From an uncultured Pelagibacteraceae bacterium (GTDB taxonomy: Bacteria; Pseudomonadota; Alphaproteobacteria; Pelagibacterales; Pelagibacteraceae), in NCBI GenBank assembly GCA_902521355.1, contig CABYRT010000004.1, positions 1 to 64,000 of the forward strand: a stretch of 64,000 nucleotides of DNA, given 5' to 3'. The notes below the pieces were generated by a model. The model was not told the origin of the DNA, did no database searches, and saw only the letters and a list, made by a program, of their open reading frames with translations. Positions 1 through 7,391 of the stretch are shown one piece after another; position 1 is the stretch's first letter; the number at the start of each line of letters is the position of its first letter. The position numbers and the translations under genes were made by a program.

Positions 1-914
1 ATTCTAAGGAAATCTCTAATCTCATTTATAGTTATTTTTAATTTGTTGGAAAAATCAACAATTTGATTTTTTTTATTTGATACATCTTTTTTTGTAGATA
101 TTTTATTCATTAAAATATTTCTTGTCGTAGTTTTTATTAAGTCTTGAACCATTAAATTTATAGAGTCTCTTATAGTTTGATATACAAGAATATCATTATT
201 TTCACTTTTTAATTTGTTTTTATATGATTTTAAAATCTCATCAAAAAAAGAGATTTGTTTAAGATCGTTTAACTTAAACAATTTAGCTTTTATTCCATCT
301 TGAATATCATGGTTATTGTATGCAACGTCATCGGATATAGATGCAATTTGAGCCTCCAGTGAGGAGTTTTTTGAAAAATTAATTTTATTTTTTAAATTTT
401 TCAAACCAATTAAATTATTTATTTTGACTAGCTTTGTTACCGGACCATTATGTTTAATAAGACCATCTAATGTTTCTAATGTTAAATTAAGACCTTCAAA
501 TTTAAAATATTTATTTTCAATGAACATTACTATCCTAAGTGTTTGAAGGTTGTGGTCAAATCCCCCATATTCATACATACATTCATTTAGGGACTCTTCT
601 CCCGCATGACCAAAAGGTGTATGACCTAAATCATGAGCTAAGCTTAATGTTTCAGCTAAATCATCATTTAAACCTAAGTATTTAGCAATTGTTCTAGCAA
701 TTTGTGATACTTCAATGGAATGTGTGATTCTGGTTCTATAATGATCTCCTTCAGTATTCACAAATACCTGGGTTTTGTGCTTCAATCTTCTAAATGAGGT
801 AGAATGAATTATTCTATCTCTATCTCTTTGAAAAGGTGATCTGAAAGGATTGCTCGCTTCTTTGAACAGTCTACCTTTTGATGCAAATGTTCCTAATTTT
901 GAGTAATTTTTCAT
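1..914 (-). CDS. dgt: dGTPase-like HD-domain triphosphohydrolase, partial (C-terminus outside window)
   Basis: The ORF track does not list this gene because it runs off the left edge. It was translated by hand from an ATG at 914 and stays open to base 1. The start reads MKNYSKLGTFASKGRLFK, then FRSPFQRDRDRIIHSTSFRRLKHKTQV in two adjoining pieces, followed by the HD metal-binding region (THSIEVSQIAR, LAHDLGHTPFGHAGEE). This matches the family that hydrolyses dGTP or other dNTPs to nucleoside and triphosphate in the cytoplasm. About 304 codons are visible; the family is usually 380-400, so the last quarter is missing. It is divergent from erpA with a 50-bp gap. Substrate range in this branch is not known from sequence. 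Confidence 0.9.
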   Translation of the reverse strand, partial: MKNYSKLGTFASKGRLFKEASNPFRSPFQRDRDRIIHSTSFRRLKHKTQVFVNTEGDHYRTRITHSIEVSQIARTIAKYLGLNDDLAETLSLAHDLGHTPFGHAGEESLNECMYEYGGFDHNLQTLRIVMFIENKYFKFEGLNLTLETLDGLIKHNGPVTKLVKINNLIGLKNLKNKINFSKNSSLEAQIASISDDVAYNNHDIQDGIKAKLFKLNDLKQISFFDEILKSYKNKLKSENNDILVYQTIRDSINLMVQDLIKTTTRNILMNKISTKKDVSNKKNQIVDFSNKLKITINEIRDFLR

Positions 915-964
915 TCTTTAAAAATGGCAAAATATTATTATATTGTTTTTATCAATGTTTAATT

Positions 965-1282
965 ATGATTAAAGAAATTAAATTTACAGATAATGCTATA
1001 AAGCAGATAAACCATCTTCTTTCATCAAAAGATAAAGGGTCATTTTTTAGAATCGCTATTAAAGGTGGTGGATGCTCTGGATTTCAATATGATTTCTCAT
1101 TTGATAACTCTGCTAAGGATGATGATCTACAACAAGATAATATCCTTATCGACAAAACATCGGCTGATTTACTAAAAGGATCTGAAGTTGATTTTGTAAA
1201 AGAATTGATCGGAGATTCTTTTAAAATAAACAACCCACAAAGTAAATCTTCTTGTGGTTGTGGCGTATCTTTCTCGCTTTAA
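965..1282 (+). CDS. erpA: A-type iron-sulfur carrier (ErpA/IscA/HesB family)
   Basis: A 105-residue A-type carrier that holds and delivers Fe-S clusters to apoproteins in the cytoplasm. The three conserved cysteines are present: Cys37 in GGGCSGFQY and Cys97/Cys99 in the C-terminal SCGCGVSF. The track starts at 878, but family length and the N-terminus MIKEIKFTDNAIKQI point to the ATG at 965; the upstream part would overlap the divergent dgt start. Its TAA shares a base with the xthA ATG (TAATG), so the two are probably translated together. ErpA versus IscA cannot be separated firmly; no isc or suf genes are in view. Confidence 0.9.
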   Translation: MIKEIKFTDNAIKQINHLLSSKDKGSFFRIAIKGGGCSGFQYDFSFDNSAKDDDLQQDNILIDKTSADLLKGSEVDFVKELIGDSFKINNPQSKSSCGCGVSFSL

Positions 1283-2058
1283 TGATAATTAGTTCCTGGA
1301 ATGTTAACTCTGTAAGAGCAAGAATTGAAAATATTAAAGAGTATTTAAAAAAATATTCACCAGATATTTTAATGATGCAAGAGATCAAAGCTCAAGATGA
1401 AAACTATCCTTACGAAGACTTTGAAAAATCAAATTACCAAAATTATGTATTTGGTCAAAAATCATATAATGGGGTTGCAATAATTTCTAAAAAAAAATTG
1501 GACAAAATTGAAAAAGATATTTTTAAAGATAAAAATAAACAATCAAGAATTATTACAGCAGATCTAAAACATAAATCAAAAACAATTAAATTAATAAATA
1601 TATATACACCTAATGGAAATCCAGTTGATACAGAAAAGTATACTTACAAATTATATTGGCTAGAAAGTTTAATTAAGAAGTTAAAAGGTTATTTAAAAAA
1701 AAAAGAAAATATAATTATTGGTGGTGATTTTAATATAATTCCATCTGCAGAAGATGTTCATAATCCTAAAGGATATGAAAATGATGCTTTGTTTAGACTA
1801 GAGATAAGAAAAAAATTAAGAGAATTATTAAGTTTAGGTTTTCATGATGCATATAGATATATTCATCCTGACAAAGAAGGATATACGTTTTGGGATTATA
1901 CAAGCGGTGCATGGCAAAAAAATAATGGCATGAGAATTGATCATTTCTTAGTTTCAAACTCAATTATAAATCTTGTGAAAGATGTAAAAATTAATAAATT
2001 TCCTCGTGGAAGACAAAAACCTTCGGATCACACACCAATTGAAATTGAATTAACTTAA
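1282..2058 (+). CDS. xthA: Exodeoxyribonuclease III (AP endonuclease)
   Basis: Endonuclease/exonuclease/phosphatase-fold enzyme of base excision repair that cuts at abasic sites and removes 3' blocks. Family motifs appear in order: SWNVNSVRAR at the N-terminus, MMQEIKAQ with the metal-binding Glu, GGDFNIIP in the middle, MRIDHFLVS, and the C-terminal SDHTPIEIEL with the catalytic Asp-His. The length is 258 residues, normal for XthA. The start is the ATG at 1282 overlapping the erpA stop; the track start at 1252 adds ten residues encoded within erpA. The 3' end overlaps the convergent dpkA-like gene by nine bases with no terminator visible. Confidence 0.94.
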   Translation: MIISSWNVNSVRARIENIKEYLKKYSPDILMMQEIKAQDENYPYEDFEKSNYQNYVFGQKSYNGVAIISKKKLDKIEKDIFKDKNKQSRIITADLKHKSKTIKLINIYTPNGNPVDTEKYTYKLYWLESLIKKLKGYLKKKENIIIGGDFNIIPSAEDVHNPKGYENDALFRLEIRKKLRELLSLGFHDAYRYIHPDKEGYTFWDYTSGAWQKNNGMRIDHFLVSNSIINLVKDVKINKFPRGRQKPSDHTPIEIELT

Positions 2059-3048
2059 AGATTTTATTTTATTAACAAGTTCCTCATTAATATTTCTAGG
2101 TCCAGTATCTAATCTGTTTTTGTGACGTCTTTCACCAGGCAACCTAACCTCTCCCATTGATTTCATTTTCTCAAAGAATTTATTTGAATGACTATCCCAA
2201 TCAGAATTCGATAATTTGTCAGGAGATATAGCTAAAATAAACTCTCCACCACTTGGTGGTCCACCATCGTCTGTATCCTTCTCAGCCGTCTCATAACTAA
2301 AATTATCTCCTACTAAGGCTCCAGCAAGTAATTCGACCATCATTGCTATCCCTGAGCCTTTATAGCCGCCAAATGGCAACAAAACTCCACCATCTGCTAT
2401 TTCACCAGGATCTGTTGTTTCTTTTCCATCTTTAGTTAAACCAGTTCCTATTGGGACCTTGTGCCCTTCTCTTTTTGCAACTTGAACCTCTCCCATAGCC
2501 ATCGATGCAGTAGCCATATCATAAACTACAGGTGGTTTATTTTTTCTTGGCCAAGCAAATGAAATTGGGTTTGTTCCAAATAAAGGTTTAATTGCTCCTG
2601 CTGGTGCAACTGCTGGCTTGTATGATGTACAAGCAAAAGCAACAAGTCCTTGCTCTGCTATTGCTTCTGTCTCGGGCCACATAGAAGCCATATGATGAGA
2701 GTTAGTAATTGCTAAAACAGCTACTCCATTTTCTTTTGCAGCTTTAACTAGTTCTGGTATTCCGTATTTTAAAACCATTGGGGCAAGACTATTTTTCCCA
2801 TCTGCTTTAACAACACTAGCAGTTAATTTTGAAATCACTGGTCTAGCCTTACCATTAATTTTTCCGCTTTTTAAACCAGATACATAAGCGGGTAATCTAA
2901 ATAGACCATGAGATAATGATCCATCTCTTTCAGCATTTTTGATTAAAGTAGATAAAGTATCTGCTGTTTCTTCATCGCATCCATTAGATATTAATGTTTT
3001 TTTAGCTAAATGAAAAATTTCTTCTAAACTTAAAGGAACGGTTGCCAT
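2050..3048 (-). CDS. dpkA: Ldh_2-family NAD(P)H reductase, probable Delta1-piperideine/pyrroline-2-carboxylate reductase
   Basis: A 332-residue member of the malate/L-lactate/ureidoglycolate dehydrogenase (Ldh_2) family. The block NSHHMASMWPETEAIAEQGL, then PLFGTNPISFAWP and LLPFGGYKGSGIAMMVELLAG resemble the DpkA/LhpD subgroup more than true malate dehydrogenases. Those enzymes reduce cyclic imino acids to L-pipecolate or L-proline, in D-lysine or hydroxyproline breakdown. The subgroup call rests on remembered family motifs, so substrate is moderately sure and fold very sure. It is a lone minus-strand gene between xthA and znuA and has no pathway partners here. Confidence 0.72.
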   Translation of the reverse strand: MATVPLSLEEIFHLAKKTLISNGCDEETADTLSTLIKNAERDGSLSHGLFRLPAYVSGLKSGKINGKARPVISKLTASVVKADGKNSLAPMVLKYGIPELVKAAKENGVAVLAITNSHHMASMWPETEAIAEQGLVAFACTSYKPAVAPAGAIKPLFGTNPISFAWPRKNKPPVVYDMATASMAMGEVQVAKREGHKVPIGTGLTKDGKETTDPGEIADGGVLLPFGGYKGSGIAMMVELLAGALVGDNFSYETAEKDTDDGGPPSGGEFILAISPDKLSNSDWDSHSNKFFEKMKSMGEVRLPGERRHKNRLDTGPRNINEELVNKIKSLS

Positions 3049-3092
3049 AAATAATATTAGATATTATTTACGGCAAAAGTTCAATTTTTTAA

Positions 3093-4184
3093 TTAACAAC
3101 CTTTAAAAGATTTAGACATATTTCTGATTAAATCAAAATATAAGTCTTTTCCAGGATCCAAAGTAGCTCCTAATGGGTCTACAATACCAGTTTTAATATT
3201 CATATCTTTTGCTACAGCTTTAATGATATTTGGATTAAACTGTGGTTCAGAAAATACGCAAGCAACTTTATCATGCTCAATTATTTCTCTGATTTCAGCC
3301 AATTGTTCTGCTCCTGGCATTACATCTGTATTGACTGTAAAAGCACCCAATATATTAACATTAAATCTTTTTTCAAAATATTGGTAAGCATCATGGAAAA
3401 CAATTGATGCTACACTCTGATTTAATTCAGAAGAAACGTCACTAACAAGTTTATCAATATCTTTTAGTGCTTTCTTTAAGTTGCTTTTATATTTTGATGC
3501 GTTCTTAGCATCATTTTCAATTAAATGCTCTGCCATTTCATTTAATATAACTTTAGCATTCATTGGATCTAACCAAATATGTGGGTCATGCTCACCGTGG
3601 TGGTGACCTTCATGTCCTGCATGATCATCGTGATCATCATGGTCATCTTTCTTTTTATGTCCATGGTCATCATGATCGTCATGCCCATCTTTCTTTTTAT
3701 GGTCATGATCATCGTGGTCGTCTTCTTTATGGCCATCTTTTTTTTTGTGGTCGTGATCATCATGATCGTCTTCCTTATGGCCATCTTCTTTATGTCCGTG
3801 ATCGTCATGATCACCAAAAATATTTCGTTCTCTGAATTTTAATTTATTAAGACCTTTAATTTCCATTAATTCAATTTTTTCTGCTTTTTTTGCAATTGAA
3901 TCTAATGGTTTTTCCATGAAGTTTTCTAGATCTTCACCTACCCAAAAAATAAGATCAGCTTCTTGTAACATCTTTGCATGAGATGGTTTTAACGGAAATC
4001 CATGTGGTGAAGAATATCCATCGACTATTAGGTCTGGTTTAGCAACTCCATCCATCAGATAGCTAGCTAAAGAATGTATAGGCTTAATTGAAGCTACAAC
4101 TTTTATTTCTGCTTTTGCTGATGTAAAAAGAGCTAAAAAAGATAATATTGTAATTATTAATGTTGATTTTTTTAAGTTTTTCAT
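3093..4184 (-). CDS. znuA: Zinc ABC transporter, periplasmic binding protein
   Basis: Cluster 9 metal-binding protein that captures Zn2+ in the periplasm and passes it to ZnuB. Residues 1-25 form a signal peptide ending near AKA. Ligand-region motifs are SIKPIHSLASYLM, SSPHGFPLKPS, HDPHIWLDP, FHDAYQYFEKRF and a C-terminal Asp region (GIVDPLG). Between roughly residues 124 and 202 sits a long His/Asp/Lys loop, much longer than the usual charged loop. The gene is divergent from znuC, with two Zur operators in the 72-bp gap, so zinc starvation should induce it. The protein ends in FKGC. Confidence 0.95.
   Translation of the reverse strand: MKNLKKSTLIITILSFLALFTSAKAEIKVVASIKPIHSLASYLMDGVAKPDLIVDGYSSPHGFPLKPSHAKMLQEADLIFWVGEDLENFMEKPLDSIAKKAEKIELMEIKGLNKLKFRERNIFGDHDDHGHKEDGHKEDDHDDHDHKKKDGHKEDDHDDHDHKKKDGHDDHDDHGHKKKDDHDDHDDHAGHEGHHHGEHDPHIWLDPMNAKVILNEMAEHLIENDAKNASKYKSNLKKALKDIDKLVSDVSSELNQSVASIVFHDAYQYFEKRFNVNILGAFTVNTDVMPGAEQLAEIREIIEHDKVACVFSEPQFNPNIIKAVAKDMNIKTGIVDPLGATLDPGKDLYFDLIRNMSKSFKGC
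3579..3815 (-). repeat. Tandem-repetitive His/Asp/Lys-rich segment inside znuA
   Basis: About 79 codons repeat units such as DDHDDHDHKKKDGH several times with small variations. Matching short DNA repeats occur on both strands and produce the spurious plus- and minus-strand ORFs listed in the track over this stretch. Such loops in ZnuA proteins bind extra Zn2+. The low-complexity DNA could expand or contract by slippage. Confidence 0.85.
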
Positions 4185-4203
4185 AATTTAATTTAGTGTT
4201 AAT

Positions 4204-4218
4204 TGTTATAATATAACA
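4204..4218. promoter_or_regulatory. Zur operator 1
   Basis: TGTTATAATATAACA is a perfect 7+1+7 palindrome and equals the core of the proteobacterial Zur box (TGTTATA-N-TATAACA). It lies between the divergent znuA and znuC starts, and a zur gene is in the same cluster. Assigning Zur as the binder is inference from the consensus and the context. Confidence 0.88.
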
Positions 4219-4221
4219 TTG

Positions 4222-4236
4222 TGTAATAATATAACA
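4222..4236. promoter_or_regulatory. Zur operator 2
   Basis: TGTAATAATATAACA is the same motif with one mismatch in the left arm. It starts 18 bp after the first box. Together they look like two adjacent Zur sites controlling both divergent transcripts. Confidence 0.75.
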
Positions 4237-4256
4237 TTAATAAGTCAAGGTAATAA

Positions 4257-5003
4257 ATGACAATTGAGAACAATGTATTAGTAAAATTAACTGAAGTTGG
4301 ATTAAAACAACGGAATAAATGGCTTGTAAAAGGCGTTTCTTTAATTGTTGAAAGAAGAAAGATAGTAACATTAATTGGGCCAAATGGTTCTGGCAAAAGC
4401 ACAACTGCAAAAATTGCGATAGGACTTCATAAGAATATAGAAGGCAATGTAGAAAAATTTACTGATAAAATTGGATATGTTCCTCAAAAGATTTCAATTG
4501 ACTGGACATTGCCACTTAAAGTGAGTGATTTTATGGTTTTAACAGATGAACTCGATGAAGAAAAAATAAATGAAGCTTTAAAATTAACGGGTGCAGATCA
4601 TCTTAAAAACCAGAATTTAGGAAATTTATCTGGTGGAGAATTTCAAAGAGTGCTTCTTGCAAGAGCAGTTTCAAAAAAACCTGATCTTTTAGTATTGGAT
4701 GAGCCGGTTCAAGGAGTTGATTTTACTGGGGAGATTGCATTGTATAAATTAATAAAAGAAATAGCAGATAAATTAAATTGTGGAATTTTATTAATTTCTC
4801 ATGATTTGCATACTGTTATGACAGCAACAGATCATGTTATTTGTTTAAATGGCCACGTGTGTTGTTCAGGAACACCAAAAGACGTTGCAATGAATAATGA
4901 GTATAAACTGTTATTTGGCGAACAAGCTTCACAAACTCTTTCTATATATGAACATAAGCATGATCATGTTCATTCAAATGACGGAGATATAAAAAAAAAT
5001 TAA
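4257..5003 (+). CDS. znuC: Zinc ABC transporter, ATP-binding protein
   Basis: A 248-residue ATPase that powers zinc import by the ZnuABC complex at the inner membrane. Walker A is GPNGSGKST, the signature is LSGGEFQR and Walker B is LLVLDEPVQGVD, followed by the switch His in LISHDLHTV. The C-terminus carries a small His cluster (YEHKHDHVH), common in ZnuC. Transcription should start within the Zur-operator region just upstream. The ATG of znuB follows the stop without a gap, so the two are translationally coupled. Confidence 0.96.
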   Translation: MTIENNVLVKLTEVGLKQRNKWLVKGVSLIVERRKIVTLIGPNGSGKSTTAKIAIGLHKNIEGNVEKFTDKIGYVPQKISIDWTLPLKVSDFMVLTDELDEEKINEALKLTGADHLKNQNLGNLSGGEFQRVLLARAVSKKPDLLVLDEPVQGVDFTGEIALYKLIKEIADKLNCGILLISHDLHTVMTATDHVICLNGHVCCSGTPKDVAMNNEYKLLFGEQASQTLSIYEHKHDHVHSNDGDIKKN

Positions 5004-5807
5004 ATGTTTGATGATTTTTTTATAAGAGCTTTAATTGCTGGTATAGGTGTTGCTTTTGTAACAGGTCCTTTGGGCTGCTTTGTAGTTTGGAGAAGATTAT
5101 CTTATTTCGGAGATACATTAGCACATTCAGCATTACTTGGTGTTACAATGGCATTGGCATTCGAAATTAATATAGCAATTTCGATATTTATCATTTCATC
5201 AGTAATAGCAATCATATTAGTTAAACTTGAAAAAAATACTAATTTGCCCGGTGATGCTTTACTTGGTCTTTTAGCTCACTCAGCATTAGCAGTTGGCTTA
5301 GTGGTAATTGGTTTTCTCTCATTTATAAGATTTGATGTCATGGGACTATTATTTGGAGACATATTAGCTGTTAATGTTGATGATTTGATAATTATATGGG
5401 GAGGAGGAGCAATAATTTTAATTGTATTAAAAATAATTTGGAAACCTTTATTTGCTTCAACAGTAAATTATGAACTTGCAGAAGCAGAAGGATTAAATCC
5501 TGATAGAGCAAAAGCAATATTTACTATTTTAATGGCAGCAATAATTGCAATTTCTATAAAAATTGTAGGACTTTTATTAATAACTGGGATGTTAATAATA
5601 CCAACGGCTATGGCTCGTAACATATCAGATACTCCCAAAAAGATGGTAATTTTTTCTATTTGTGGAGGATTATTATCAGTAATCATGGGTTTATTTTCTT
5701 CATTGCAATTCAATACTCCTTCGGGTCCATCTATCATTGCTGCAGCGTTATTATTATTTGTAATATCTCTATTTAAAATTAAACAGACGATACAATTGAA
5801 AAACTAA
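5004..5807 (+). CDS. znuB: Zinc ABC transporter, permease
   Basis: A 267-residue ABC-3 family permease with about eight hydrophobic segments, forming the zinc channel in the inner membrane. The region GRLSYFGDTLAHSALLG-like (here RRLSYFGDTLAHSALLGV) near residue 35 and LLITGMLIIPTAMARNI near residue 195 are typical of this family. It directly abuts znuC and is followed 24 bases later by zur, which makes a compact znuCB-zur transcript. A minus-strand ORF inside it (5468-5737) is a shadow. Confidence 0.95.
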   Translation: MFDDFFIRALIAGIGVAFVTGPLGCFVVWRRLSYFGDTLAHSALLGVTMALAFEINIAISIFIISSVIAIILVKLEKNTNLPGDALLGLLAHSALAVGLVVIGFLSFIRFDVMGLLFGDILAVNVDDLIIIWGGGAIILIVLKIIWKPLFASTVNYELAEAEGLNPDRAKAIFTILMAAIIAISIKIVGLLLITGMLIIPTAMARNISDTPKKMVIFSICGGLLSVIMGLFSSLQFNTPSGPSIIAAALLLFVISLFKIKQTIQLKN

Positions 5808-5831
5808 TGGGAAATTGATAAAAGAAAAACT

Positions 5832-6230
5832 ATGCTTAAACAGGAAACACTATCAAAAAATCAACAAATAGTTCTTGATTTCATTGAAAAAGTAAATGAG
5901 CCCATAAAAGCTTATTCAATTTTACATAATGTGCAAAAAAAAGGTATTAAAGCCCCTCTTCAAGTTTATAGAGCGCTTGATAAATTGGTTGAAATTGGAA
6001 AAATTCACAAAATTGAAAGTAGAAATGCTTTCGTTGCATGTAAAAATTCAAATTGTCAGATCTCAAAGGCAACAGCATTTTCAATATGTGAAAGCTGTGA
6101 AGAAGTAAGTGAAATTAGTGACAGCAAACTTTCAAAATATTTAAAAAATTTTCAAGACAAAGCGGGTATGAAATTCAATAAATATAATCTTGAATTCTTT
6201 GGGCTTTGTAAAAAATGCTCTATCAAATGA
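5832..6230 (+). CDS. zur: Zinc uptake regulator, Fur family
   Basis: A 132-residue Fur-family repressor. An N-terminal winged helix (residues about 10-80: QQIVLDFIEKVNEPIKAYSIL, LQVYRALDKLVEIGKIHKI) is followed by the zinc-binding dimerisation half. The structural zinc cysteine pairs are CESCEE and CKKC. The typical Fur HHH stretch is absent and the FVACKNSNC block resembles Zur instead. Its place behind znuCB and the two Zur boxes upstream support Zur and imply autoregulation. The stop overlaps the next gene as ATGA. Confidence 0.92.
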   Translation: MLKQETLSKNQQIVLDFIEKVNEPIKAYSILHNVQKKGIKAPLQVYRALDKLVEIGKIHKIESRNAFVACKNSNCQISKATAFSICESCEEVSEISDSKLSKYLKNFQDKAGMKFNKYNLEFFGLCKKCSIK

Positions 6231-6766
6231 AGATCTCCAAAGGAGATAAAATAGAAGAAATTACACTTCCAAGAGATGACGGGTCTACATTTAATTTATC
6301 AGAAACACATGGAAAGAAAGTTCTTTTAACTTTTTACAGAATAGCTGGATGTAGTTTTTGCAATCTTAGATTAAACGAAATTAATAAAAGATTTAATGAG
6401 TTAGGAAATAATTTTACACATGTTGCAATATTTCACTCGCCGGTTGATAATTTAAGGTCATATATGAAAAAACATAACAATTTACCTTTTACTGTACTGG
6501 CTGATGAAGATTTTAAATATTTTCAAAAATATGAAATTGAAAGATCAATGATGAAAACATTATCTGCAATGCTATTTAAATCTCATAAAATAATACCTGC
6601 AATGTTAAAGGGATATATTCCTTTAAAAATTAAAGGTCATTTTGATATAGCTGTTACAGATGTTTTGATAAACGAACAAGGCACAGTTGATGAAGTATAC
6701 TACGCCAAGAAAGATATAGCCGATCACTTCAGTTTTGAGAAAATTAAAAAATTTGCAACAAGCTAA
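6227..6766 (+). CDS. Thioredoxin-fold peroxiredoxin-like protein (AhpC/TSA superfamily)
   Basis: A 179-residue protein with a thioredoxin fold: strand LTFYRIAGCSFCNLRLNEI carries a CxxC pair near residue 40, where classic peroxiredoxins have PxxxTxxC. FTHVAIFHSPVDNL, LPFTVLADED and DVLINEQGTVDEVYYA complete the fold. It is therefore closer to a 'peroxiredoxin-like' or disulfide-handling protein than to AhpC. The ATG at 6227 overlaps the zur stop (ATGA) and is preferred over the track's 6215 start. Translational coupling to zur suggests it belongs to the zinc or oxidative-stress response, but no direct role is known. Confidence 0.75.
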   Translation: MKISKGDKIEEITLPRDDGSTFNLSETHGKKVLLTFYRIAGCSFCNLRLNEINKRFNELGNNFTHVAIFHSPVDNLRSYMKKHNNLPFTVLADEDFKYFQKYEIERSMMKTLSAMLFKSHKIIPAMLKGYIPLKIKGHFDIAVTDVLINEQGTVDEVYYAKKDIADHFSFEKIKKFATS

Positions 6767-6772
6767 AAACAG

Positions 6773-7111
6773 ATGTTATTTTTTATTTTTAAAGTTGTAG
6801 CAGCAGGTTTAATTGTTGCTTTTTCAAGTTGGTTGGCTGGTCAAAATCCTAAGCTCGCTGGATTTATTATTGCATTACCCTTGGTATCACTAATAGCGAT
6901 ACTGTTTTCGTATTATGAGCATAATGATACAGAAAAAACAGTAATGTTTACAAAAAGTATATTTATTGCAGTACCAGCAAGTTATTTATTCTTTGTACCC
7001 TTCTTTTTTGCAAAATCTTTTAATATGAATTTTTTCATAATTTATATTACAGGTTTAATATTGCTAATCGGAGGATATTTTATCCATAGATACATAATCA
7101 ATTTAATATAA
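6773..7111 (+). CDS. Small integral membrane protein (DUF3147-like)
   Basis: A 112-residue protein with four predicted membrane segments (about residues 2-20, 28-47, 64-82, 88-107). The start MLFFIFKVVAAGLIVAFSSW and the motif NPKLAGFIIALPLVSLIAI resemble the DUF3147 membrane-protein family as I remember it; no function is established. It begins seven bases after the peroxiredoxin-like gene and may be the last gene of the znuCB-zur transcript. A 58-bp AT-rich gap follows. Confidence 0.65.
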   Translation: MLFFIFKVVAAGLIVAFSSWLAGQNPKLAGFIIALPLVSLIAILFSYYEHNDTEKTVMFTKSIFIAVPASYLFFVPFFFAKSFNMNFFIIYITGLILLIGGYFIHRYIINLI

Positions 7112-7130
7112 AATAATAATTTTAATAAAT

Positions 7131-7149
7131 CTTTAACATAACTGTCATA
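7131..7149 (+). promoter_or_regulatory. Pho-box-like 11-bp repeat upstream of the arsC operon (weak)
   Basis: CTTTAACATAACTGTCATA contains one exact CTGTCAT half-site and a diverged copy (CTTTAAC) 11 bp upstream, as in the PhoB consensus CTGTCAT-N4-CTGTCAT. The distance to the next start codon is only 20 bp and no good -10 sits about 10 bp downstream, which weakens the call. Confidence 0.35.
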
Positions 7150-7169
7150 AGTATAGAGAAAGGAGTTTT

Positions 7170-7391
7170 ATGTTTTTAAAAAAATATCTCAAATGGATAA
7201 GCACATTTTTAGTCTTAACAGGAATATTGCTTACAAATTTAAATATATATCCAATTAATATATATTTTCATGGTCTTGGTGTAGTTGGATGGACAATATC
7301 GGGTTTTTTATTAAAAGATAAGGCCATATTAACTAATTTTGGATTACAAATTCCTTTGTTTGTAATTGGTATTTATAAAATTATTTTTTAA
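7170..7391 (+). CDS. Small membrane protein of unknown function in arsenic operon
   Basis: A 73-residue, strongly hydrophobic protein with two or three membrane helices (about residues 8-26, 33-48, 53-71). It has an unusually clear Shine-Dalgarno for this genome (AAAGGAG ending six bases before the ATG), which supports real expression. Its stop shares a base with the arsC ATG (TAATG), so it is the leading gene of the arsC-aqp-nudix operon. I do not recognise the family. A role tied to arsenate reduction or arsenite export is possible only by association. Confidence 0.75.
   Translation: MFLKKYLKWISTFLVLTGILLTNLNIYPINIYFHGLGVVGWTISGFLLKDKAILTNFGLQIPLFVIGIYKIIF

Noticed and set aside
878-964. 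Upstream extension of erpA
   Set aside because: It overlaps the divergent dgt start and lacks similarity to A-type carriers.
3563-3842. Three overlapping ORFs (two plus, one minus) rich in His, Met or Ile
   Set aside because: They are frame shadows of the low-complexity His/Asp repeat in znuA.
4199-4402. 67-residue minus-strand ORF over the Zur region
   Set aside because: It runs through the start of znuC and both Zur boxes, with no ribosome site or family resemblance.
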